Of a stretch of DNA of 64,000 nucleotides, positions 55,060 to 64,000 are shown one piece after another. Origin of the DNA: Dactylis glomerata (taxonomy: Eukaryota > Streptophyta > Magnoliopsida > Poales > Poaceae). The stretch's first letter is position 1. Each line of letters begins with the position of its first letter. The translations under genes and the position numbers were made by a program. The stretch lies in assembly GCA_007115705.1 (NCBI GenBank), contig QXEO01000411.1, positions 744,001 to 808,000 on the forward strand, in the 5' to 3' direction. Below the pieces are notes generated by a model, which was given only the letters and a program-made list of their open reading frames with translations, was not told where the DNA came from and did not search any database.

Positions 55060-56625
55060 CGTGGACGGCCACCAAACGCGTCGGCGTCGGCCAGCTTCAC
55101 CGAACACGGCATGGCCGGCCCACGCGCGTGCTGGGACGATCAGTAATATCCAGATCACTTTACCTTTTTCCGATGTGCATGCATGAGTGCTACTGTTCCT
55201 GTTGTCCCACAATCCTCGAGGTCATCGATGGAATCTTCGGTTTTTCCACATGCGTGACAAGATGAATGCATGTATCCATGGAGGTACGAGCTCCCTCCGC
55301 GTCTCTGGCTGGAAATGGATCGGTAGCGCGCCCGCGCTACGAATCCCCATTTCACTGAAGATTTTTCGCAATGGGCTTGGCCCAACTATGCTTCATATGC
55401 GTTGTCTCTTCGTTTGTTTCTTGCGGAATCGCAATGGGCGCAGAACGGGAGAAGTCACGGTAATATTTGGTTTGTCCTATATTTGTTTAAAATATGCCCT
55501 CTAAGAAATTACCTACCCAATTTTTTAAATAGCGGCTATTATAAGCAACAAATTAGGTACCTGTGAGCCTGTGGCAAGGAACTCGGTGACCGCAAACAAA
55601 GGAGTTTTCAAAAAAAGTAGCGTCAAAAAAAGATTAGCTTTTTGATAGCCTTCTTCTTTTAGACCTCCACGTCTAAGGGAGATGAATTATCTTTGGCTCT
55701 TCGCTCGATGACGAGATCTCCTTTCCAGTGTCAATGGGTGTTTAAAGATTAAATTTCTCTAGATATAGTCCTTCAGATCTTGTTCCACTAGATAATGTTT
55801 TTATATTTTCTCAATGTTGCCGCGAGGAGGGTTGTTATTACAATATTTACCCTAGCTACTACGTCCTCAACAATAATGATTCATACTCTCTGCTAGCCAG
55901 CAATGTCAGCCAGGATGCTCGGTTGCTTTTCCCTAGCATACTAGTGTTTGTACTATTGCCGATGGTGATCGACTGTGCGCGTGCATGTAGCCTTGATATT
56001 ATGGCTCTAATTAAAATTATTGGAGAAAATTTTATTTGTATTTACAGGTTTGTGGTTTCATTTTCTCCGTCTACCTACAGAAAAAGACAAGAATGTGTCA
56101 TGGAAAAATAAATAGTTTGAAGATCTCAAAATTTAGTCTTTTTTAGATTTTATTTGTTATTGCTGAAGACAACTCATGTACCTCTATCATGTACTATTTG
56201 CTTTGATAAATATATATGCTATTGATTATTAAAAAAAGAAAGCATTTGTTCTGCATTATTATTCTAGACTTATTATTGGTACAAAAATATCCTTCCAGAC
56301 TTCCAGGTGAGCCTGGCAATACCAGCCATCAAGGATCATTGAGCTCACAGTTTAATCATGGCATGTCCTTGTTGTAATTTTAAATTGGTAGTCCTTCGAC
56401 ATTGGGGCCTCAAGTCACTCCAGCAACAAGAATGATTTTTTGGTCCTATAAAATGCAATAATTTGTAGGGAAAAAATTCATTGGAATGATGGATGCTCTT
56501 CTACGTAAAGTGCTTGACCCACCCTGCGTGTTTTGTGCTATCATGTGGTGCTCAATTATGAAAGTTTACTAGCTAGCAAGCTGCTTGTCCTGGTATAACA
56601 TACCTAGGCTCTGAGTGTGGAATTT
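55060..56625. other. Intergenic DNA, no gene recognised
   Basis: GC-rich near the promoter, then AT-rich. Short open frames on both strands show no family motif. Confidence 0.45.
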
Positions 56626-57000
56626 TGTAGCCTGAGCTACACATAGCTCGTTTCTTTAAAAAATAAAACAAGTGTTTTAATGTTTCAATAAAATTAAAAA
56701 TCTAGATGTAGATAATGATGTATTCTATATACATGCAAAAACTCAACTCTAAATACCTTGTATTTTTGACTATGCAAAAATGACAAAATCTAACATATTT
56801 TGGGGTTTTGAAATTTTGCATTCTTCACACTTTCAGATGTCTGATTTTTTATTTTTTTTGCAGCCAAGAATATCAGGTATTTGGATTGCAAGTTCGATAG
56901 AACACTTCACTACTAACATCTGGAATTTCGTTTTGGGGGTTTTTAAATTAAAATGCCTTTTGATATTTTTTAAAACGAGCTATTTGTAGCTCAGGCTACA
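56626..57000. mobile_element. MITE-like element with long inverted ends (375 bp)
   Basis: The left end TGTAGCCTGAGCTACACATA and the right end, inverted, TGTAGCCTGAGCTACAAATA agree over about 28 bp, continuing GCTCGTTT. The first 16 bp are themselves a palindrome (TGTAGC-CTGA-GCTACA). I could not identify a target duplication, so the superfamily is open. The right part of this element is included in the tandem triplication that follows. Confidence 0.6.
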
Positions 57001-58203
57001 GTTGGGCACTAGTAGAAAAACGGTCTTTAGTCCCGGTTGGTAAGGGCCTTTAGTTCTGGTTGTACCTACCGGGACTAATGAATCGGGACTAAAGGTCTTT
57101 CTCTTTAGTCCCGGTTTTGCCACAACCCGGGACTAAAGGTTCTCCACGTGGTCGCCCTGAACGCTGCAGGCTGAAGAACCCTTTAGTCGCGGTTGGTAAC
57201 ACCAACCGGGACTAAAGGTCATTTTGTCATTTTTAAATATTTTCAAAAAAAGTTTCAGATTATTTATTTTTGGGGTTTTGAAATTTTGCATTCTTCACAC
57301 TTTCAGATGTCTGATTTTTTATTTTTTTGCAGCCAAGAATATCAGGTATTTGGATTGCAAGTTCGATAGAACACTTCACTACTAACATCTGGAATTTCGT
57401 TTTGGGGGTTTTTAAATTAAAATGCCTTTTGATATTTTTTAAAACGAGCTATTTGTAGCTCAGGCTACAGTTGGGCACTAGTAGAAAAACGGTCTTTAGT
57501 CCCGGTTGGTAAGGGCCTTTAGTTCTGGTTGTACCTACCGGGACTAATGAATCGGGACTAAAGGTCTTTCTCTTTAGTCCCGGTTTTGCCACAACCCGGG
57601 ACTAAAGGTTCTCCACGTGGTCGCCCTGAACGCTGCAGGCTGAAGAACCCTTTAGTCGCGGTTGGTAACACCAACCGGGACTAAAGGTCATTTTGTCATT
57701 TTTAAATATTTTCAAAAAAAGTTTCAGATTATTTATTTTTGGGGTTTTGAAATTTTGCATTCTTCACACTTTCAGATGTCTGATTTTTTATTTTTTTGCA
57801 GCCAAGAATATCAGGTATTTGGATTGCAAGTTCGATAGAACACTTCACTACTAACATCTGGAATTTCGTTTTGGGGGTTTTTAAATTAAAATGCCTTTTG
57901 ATATTTTTTAAAACGAGCTATTTGTAGCTCAGGCTACAGTTGGGCACTAGTAGAAAAACGGTCTTTAGTCCCGGTTGGTAAGGGCCTTTAGTTCTGGTTG
58001 TACCTACCGGGACTAATGAATCGGGACTAAAGGTCTTTCTCTTTAGTCCCGGTTTTGCCACAACCCGGGACTAAAGGTTCTCCACGTGGTCGCCCTGAAC
58101 GCTGCAGGCTGAAGAACCCTTTAGTCGCGGTTGGTAACACCAACCGGGACTAAAGGTCATTTTGTCATTTTTAAATATTTTCAAAAAAAGTTTCAGATTA
58201 TTT
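56801..58203. repeat. Near-perfect tandem triplication, 469-470 bp unit
   Basis: Units begin at 56801, 57271 and 57740, each starting TGGGGTTTTGAAATTTTGCA. Each contains the right part of the MITE-like element, the GGG target site and about 200 bp of the CACTA left end (starts at 57007, 57476 and 57945). By eye the copies differ only in the length of one T run (8, 7 and 7). Confidence 0.93.
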
Positions 58204-59315
58204 CGTATTTTCCTATTTTTAGATTTTTTATTTGTTTGATAGTTTCCCCTCTAATCTCTAATTACGACCCCTATTCTTATGTCAAAGTATATACTCATGG
58301 TCCCACTTCCCGGCCGGTCACCCATCCTCATACTGCTCCACACTCAGCACGCTTAACTTCTCCATTCCTTCCCTACTAGCTTCTAAGACTGCGCTCGCTA
58401 CTTCTTGATAATACTATGCTATGAATTATATTAACCCTTAGACTTTGATAACATATAATTTTACTTTTTTGAATTCCAAATAATTTCAAAAATAAGCAAC
58501 AATGATTAAGTAATAATGAGCATCAATAAATTTCAAATAATCTTTATGCATAATTTAAATATTAATTTTTAAACTCAAAATATTAAAAAAATTCAAAAAA
58601 AATTCAAAAATCTTAAAAAATTCCAAAATAATCTAAAAACTTCAAAATAACTAAAAAGTAGAATAAACAACTAAAGAAATTAAAAATTCCTTTAAAAATC
58701 ATTTTTTTTTATTTTTCTAACAAAAACTAAAATCTTCCTGCTTTCATATTTCCCTTTAGAATTTTGAGAAAGTAGAATTTGTGCAAACGGCCTACGGCTG
58801 TTGAAATCGGATGTAAAATTTTGTGTAGATAATTTTTCATATATTATACTTTTTTTTTCGAGTTCGCATGCAAAAGTTAGAGCCATTTTAATTTGGAACA
58901 ACTTTTTTTTGCAAAAAAATTCAAATTTCAAATTTTCCATAAAAGTTAGTTGCATGAGGTAGATGCATGTCAAAGGATTTTGAAATTTGAAGTTTTTATC
59001 ATTTTTGTTTATTTTTTTAGACGTTTTTTCTGCGCGGGGGGGGGGGGGGGTAGGCATGAGAGGAAAATTGGGGAAGACCCTTTAGTCCGGGTTGGTCCCG
59101 GTTGGAGGTACCAACCGGGACTAAAGGTCACTAACCCTTTAGTCTCGGTTCGTATCTCCAACCGGGACTAAAGGTCCCGTTTGAACCGGGACTAAAGATT
59201 TCTGGCCCACGTAGCCTTTTGAACCGGGACTAATGTGAGCATTAGTCCCGGATCAAAACACAACCGGGACTAAAGCTCAAATTCGTCCTGAACATTAGGC
59301 ATGTTTTCTACTAGT
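57007..59315. mobile_element. Non-autonomous CACTA element with triplicated left end
   Basis: The ends CACTAGTAGAAAA (57007) and, inverted, CACTAGTAGAAAA (to 59315) are flanked by GGG (57004-57006 and 59316-59318), a 3 bp target duplication. Subterminal TTTAGTCCCGGTT/AACCGGGACTAAA motifs are dense at both ends (57025-57230 and copies; 59078-59275). There is no transposase; the middle is AT-rich and holds a 5S rRNA-like piece. Without the duplicated units it would be about 1.37 kb. It belongs to a different CACTA family from the 21 kb element. Confidence 0.9.
58300..58362 (-). other. 5S rRNA-like fragment (3' part) inside the CACTA element
   Basis: The minus strand reads GAAGTTAAGCGTGCT (58360-58346), a spacer of about 18 nt, GGATGGGTGACC (58327-58316) and GGGAAGT (58311-58305). 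These are in the order and spacing of plant 5S rRNA, where they cover the internal pol III promoter (A box/C box region). The 5' part of 5S is not recognisable. It is not a functional 5S gene. Confidence 0.7.
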
Positions 59316-59676
59316 GGGGGTTTACCACCCAGTCTCTTCATATATAACCACCAAAATAATTGTCTGATGTGATGTTCTCGTTGAAATAGCTCTTCTTTTC
59401 TACACACACGCACACACACAAGATATATAGTATGGATGAATAATAGATACATATAAGTATCATACTTATTTTTTCATAGTAAACAATATACATATTGAAC
59501 ACTTCATTCCTTTTTCACTTGTAAACTAATTCATTCGGTGTGGCTGGCTAACAAACATTTAACTAAGTAAGTGGTATGCCGTGACAAAAATCTAGTATAA
59601 ATGAGACAAGTTGTCATATGAAGCCTGAAGGGGAACACAATATATTTGTATATATGATAGTTCCTCATGTTAAGTA

Positions 59677-60115
59677 CTCCATCCGTCTAGTAATATGATA
59701 TGTTACTACAACCAGTATACAAGATAAAGGTTGCAATAACGGAAGTACTGTTTTGGCTCATAGATGTAGATGCACCTATTATGAAACATGCATAAAATGC
59801 ATTTTTTAATGTAAAAAATTCGAAAGAAAATTTTGCATGTACATCCGGACATTTGCACGCAAAGTTTTGCAGAAAATGATTATTTTTTGTTGTATGTGTA
59901 AAAATGACAAAAAAGTCTCGTGAATAGTCATATTGAAGCTTCAAAAGTTAACTTTTACACAAGCAACAAAATGTTTTTTCACCAAAATTTTGTCTGCGAG
60001 CATAGAATGTCCAAATATATAGATGATTTTTTTTCTGGAATTTGTTGACATTTTGAAATATGCTTTTAGACAATGGGTGTATTCAATAACACCTTATATT
60101 ACGGGGCTGAGGGAG
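59677..60115. mobile_element. Stowaway-type element (439 bp)
   Basis: TA duplications at 59675-59676 and 60116-60117 flank inverted ends CTCCATCCGTCTAGTAATAT and, right end inverted, CTCCCTCAGCCCCGTAATAT. No ORF. The length is at the upper end for Stowaway MITEs. Confidence 0.7.
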
Positions 60116-60399
60116 TAGCATTCTGGTAAAATAGTGAAAGAACATGTGGAGGTGTGCTAAAACATGCCATGGATACGAAATGGGAGGAAATGAAAGATAA
60201 TGGCGGAAAATATGTTATTAGGTAGACTATTGTGCAATTACTATAAGAGAGATTGGAGAAGATTCTAACTTTGTGCACACCGGACAAATAAGAGTTATAA
60301 AATTAGTTTGAAGAGTGCATACGCTCTTTTGAAGCTACAAGTTGCAAGATGAATAAAAGACTAAAAAATTACATGAAACAAGCTAACACCCTGCTATAA

Positions 60400-61482
60400 C
60401 ACGTTCTGAAGGGCAGATGCAGTGCGCAATCGATGTCCCACAGATCGATCTCAAGTTCTCAATACAGAAGAAGAACATTGACCTAGGAGAAAAGGAGGGT
60501 ACAAAGTACACCAAACTATAGCAAAACCAATAGCAGAAGTAAATTATAAAGAGAAGCTGCCAGCAGATGACCCATATCTTCTTCTACAACACAAAAGCTA
60601 CATATCACTATCATGCAAAGAATAAATTACAAGGACAGATCCAACGACCGTCTGTGTGATCGACTGAGTTTTGATTATTTATGAGGTAAAACTAAGAATA
60701 ATTTTTCCGTTAGAGAAAATCTGAAGGTGGTAGACTAGATCAGTGTCCTCACTTTGTCGCAGTTTGTTTGTAGTTTGTGTACCCACCAGCACAAGCGCTA
60801 GCCTAGCCACACTCACACCCAGAGAATGAGTACTGAAGCATGTAAGGAACAAGATACACACTGATGTGACACAAAGCATGTAGATGCAGCGTGCGAAAGA
60901 AATGTTCCAGAAATCGATCTCGACGCCGTGCGTAAAGTTACAGAAGGAACCCCAATGAATGAATCAACGGAAAAGATCAAACAAATAGAAGTACATAAAT
61001 AGAAGCTGCTAACACATGACCTATTGTTTCGTCCTCTATCTAGCTTGGCGACTGGCAGCGCGCGCGGCCTCTCGGATCCCCGCCGGTGCCGGCCAATGCG
61101 GAGCCACCACCCGCTGCCCTGGACATCGACCACTTTTGATCTATATCCTTCAGACCTTCACACAGATTCATGGTGGAATAAACCAGCTCAGAATCGAATC
61201 GTACATAGAAGTTCAGAACACGACAATAATCAAACAGCTGGATTAATAATCCAGAAACAACGTACGAGTGCACATACCAGCAGCTAGGCTATGTATCGCC
61301 GGACCCCCGCTGAGAGAGAGGCCGACCAGTGAACATCTGCCCCCGACATGCCGTAGATGGCTCTGCCGACTGCCGAGCTTGGATAGAAGAAGAGGTCGAG
61401 AAGACCAGGAGGGGGAACACCTCTCCCGCCCCGGCCGGTCCCCGGACGGCTGGCTACGGTGTGGCCGCTGGTGATTTTATAG
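60400..61482 (-). other. Possible minus-strand transcription unit with a small ORF
   Basis: On the minus strand a TATA box (TATAAAA, about 61475-61481) is followed by GC-rich leader sequence and a good donor (CTGCTGGTATGTGC, about 61277-61264). A GC-rich exon-like segment (61140-61040) contains an ATG and a 28-codon frame beginning MSRAAGGGSALAGTGGDPRG and ending TAG near 61040. Downstream is AT-rich, as in a 3' untranslated region. Two segments (about 60405-60590 and 60880-61040) are diverged copies of each other. I do not recognise the peptide, and the unit may be non-coding or dead. Confidence 0.35.
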
Positions 61483-61559
61483 CAGCAGACGAATTACGCA
61501 CGTGGACTAGTTTTAAGCAGGGAGAGGGAGGTCAGGTGTATGGGGTGCCGTAGCGGTCA

Positions 61560-63100
61560 CAGTAGATCATGCATGGCTACCTGCGTTGCCTGCGCTGCGT
61601 AGCTCGTGTCGTTTCATTAGGGGCATGGGCCGCCATGCCGGCCGTGCTAGCTCTGACGAGGAGCTGTGACTGACTGACTCTGAGGGAGATCGTGCATGCA
61701 TGCAAAGGGCTTGTCGCCTCCTTTGAATCCCGGGAAAAGACCCCAGATTCGCCCACGAGCGCGCGTCGCTAGTTCCATGCAAATTTGAAAAACCCTCTGA
61801 TTCAGTGCAAGATGCGGCACTTCATGCATACATGGAACTTGTAGCCTACCGTTTTCTGTTACCAATACAAAGCAGTTCGTACCACGGGCGGGAATTGGCT
61901 TGGGAAAATCAAGGTGAGAAAATGAGAAAATTTACTGAGAACCTTTTACATTAAGGAGGCGAACATAAAACTTTGGATGGTGGTGAAGGCTGCAATCAAG
62001 AGGTTAATGATGATGAATTTGGGTTTATTCATGTGGGTGTCAATGAAAGCAAAAAAGAAAAATCTCAACAAATGAGCTCAGAGAAAAATTCACCTCAAGG
62101 GGGCAGAAATTTGCATCTGCTCTCGGGGCCATATGAACCCGTGGCGAGATTTGGCCACGAAAAAATTATATGTAAGTTTCAAAAAAAATGAGATAAATCA
62201 CGTACATAGTTACTTACTCGTGTAATTTTTTTAAGGATAAATACAACCTTATGTAGATTACACAAAAAGGAGAAAATGAAACTTGTATGGTGTTTGCGTA
62301 CAGTCCTTGCACCATTCCTTGGTCACTTTGTCATTTCTGCACAAGTTACATATTTGTGTACTTAAGCTTGAAACTTTGCATGAATATACATGCATATATC
62401 CTCTACATGTAAAAATTGCATTTTGTATTTTATTTTGTTTCTTAATTTACTATTCACAACTAGATCAGGAGTACAGAGTACCTAGGTTTTGAAATTTCAC
62501 GTCCCTTAAGGGACACTCATGTGTTGTGCAGTTTCCTTTAAATGGGCCAACAAATCTCACCCACTTTCCGAGATTTTGTCTCGACCTAAAGTGAAGAACA
62601 AAAAATACATATAGCATTTTATCATCTCATAAAACTATAGGGGTTTGGTCTGGCCCACGGGTTCGAAAGATTTGATCGAGTAATATAATTTGAATTTGTT
62701 GGATTATAGAATACAATGAGATGTGTGGTTGATGTTTTTGTTCTGCGGAAGCTTGAAAATAGTTATATGTGCCACTGGTCAACCTCTATGTGTGGCAACA
62801 CATCTAGAGAGGTGGAAAGTGCAATTTTTGGAGATTGCATGTAAAAGTAATGGGGATAATCAGAAGATATCCAAAAAAGTACTATTTTAGTATATGGTGC
62901 AGTTCAAGGAGATGACAAAGATGAACTCTTGACCACCCTAGTTGGTGTTTTCTCAAGTCAATCATTAGCAACAATGATTGCTCTTGGTACCTATTTTATG
63001 CGGAGAAAAGTAAGAGGGGTGGCACCACCAAATATTCAAATATGTTCAATTCAATCATCAACACGCATGCCTTGAGAGAAGTGTAAATGTAAGTGTGCAA
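61560..63100. other. Intergenic DNA, no gene recognised
   Basis: Mixed composition, short open frames only. The part from about 62880 may belong to the decayed LINE that follows. Confidence 0.45.
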
Positions 63101-63135
63101 ATTGTTGGTTTAATAACCAGGAAACTACTTTTTAG

Positions 63136-64000
63136 AAACTAGAAAGAGTTCTCACCAATATGGATTGGGAACGCCTTTTTCTTTGACTCAACTAAGATAA
63201 ATTCTATTGTAAAAAAATTATGTACACTTGTAATTAAAAATGGAGGCGCTAAGAGCACTAAATATATATACTTGAGAATATTCCTGAGTATTATAGGAAT
63301 CTTCCGAGACTTGGTGAAGATAATTTCTAGAGTTGAATGATATGATGAGGAGAATGTGTATTATACATGTCTTTAGCTAAACCGAGGGGTAAAAAATTTA
63401 GTGGACAAAATGAAAAGCCATAGGCCAATGCCTAACATTGAACATGATATCACTCTATCTGATTGGTATGTACATAAATTGGATCTGCATAGCTATATGC
63501 AATCATCTTCTAGCCGAATCTAACAATGTTGAGGAAATTCAACAATATAGACCCATATATTTGTATCTAACACAAAATTGTGACTTAGATTGTCGCCTCG
63601 GACTAGAGATAGTGATAGGGAGATTAATTAATTACGACTTTCGTCAAAGGGATGAATGTGATGGAATGGGTGGTGTATTTACCTCAACTTATTCATCAAT
63701 CTAAGAGGAAATATCAACATGGCATACTTTCTAAGATTAGTCTCAAATCATAAGGATTGGTGGAATAGATTTATTAACTTGGGTGTTTCAAAAAATTGTT
63801 AAATGGTGCAAGTGAATACAAGACATGGTAAAAATGGCATTGTCACTCTAAAGATTAATAACATTTGTAGTTAATATTTTGACAATCATGGAGGGGTCAC
63901 TAGTGAGATAGGTGAATCCCTTTCTCCTTTTTTATTCAATGTGGTTGTTGATGGTTTAGTTTAAATGAAATATTAGGCTTAGAGAGTGGGGATTATAAAA
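63136..64000 (+). pseudogene. Decayed LINE (non-LTR retrotransposon) endonuclease-RT remnant
   Basis: In the plus direction KLERVLTNMDWERLF (63136-63180) matches the LINE segment between endonuclease and RT (LDRxLVSxEWE type). NNVEEIQQYRPI (63520-63557) matches RT motif 1 (PKxxxxxxxxQYRPISL). GESLSPFLFNVVVDGL (63911-63958) matches the RT motif normally written RQGDPLSPxLFN, here with GDP changed to GES. The pieces lie in the correct order but in shifting frames with many stops (for example TAA 63962-63964). The catalytic YADD part would lie beyond the window. Confidence 0.75.

Noticed and set aside
59036..59050. A run of about fifteen G as a G-quadruplex or regulatory element
   Set aside because: A simple homopolymer inside a decayed transposon; no further structure.

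Overview
The window is grass nuclear DNA, very probably from a Pooideae genome (Triticeae or a close relative). The reasons are densely nested LTR retrotransposons, CACTA elements, Stowaway-like and hAT MITEs, a Helitron, and only a few short host genes with plant GT-AG introns and TATA boxes. There is no bacterial, plasmid or phage signature.

Layout. 1-6688: 5' part of a gypsy-type element on the minus strand (decayed gag-protease, primer site, 5' LTR). Its ~285 bp LTR is split by a 578 bp hAT-type MITE and a 2.4 kb Helitron. 6689-7643: GC-rich flank. 7644-28662: a 21 kb CACTA transposon with perfect terminal inverted repeats and a TGC target duplication. It carries a Tnp2 transposase gene, a four-exon second gene ending in a Ulp1-like region, and a small ORF joining an RNase H1 N-terminal-like module to a membrane segment, all on the minus strand. 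Tnp2 is cut by a solo LTR and by a 7.2 kb non-autonomous LTR element. 28666-37030: host DNA with two hAT elements (one with a transposase remnant), two Stowaway-type MITEs, a thioredoxin fragment and a truncated copy of a small gene. 37031-48466: a young copia element of SIRE-like character with an extra gene between pol and the 3' LTR, and arrays of a CCGGCTWTAGCCGG-type palindrome in its LTRs and around that gene. 48934-50007: an intact type I (M-alpha-like) MADS-box gene. 54639-54927: an intact two-exon gene for a 61-residue protein whose truncated paralogue lies at 30.8 kb. 56626-59315: a MITE next to a non-autonomous CACTA element whose left end and flank are tandemly triplicated and which contains a 5S rRNA-like fragment. 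The last kilobase holds a decayed LINE reverse transcriptase.

Most genes serve mobile elements and nearly all are broken by nonsense codons, frameshifts or insertions. The nesting gives relative ages: the CACTA element is older than the LTR elements inside it, and the gypsy LTR is older than its MITE and Helitron. The copia copy is young (LTRs about 1% different by eye) but already defective. Best candidates for unusual biology are the copia extra gene with its palindrome arrays, the CACTA accessory ORFs, and the triplicated CACTA end. All family calls come from reading motifs, without database searches.
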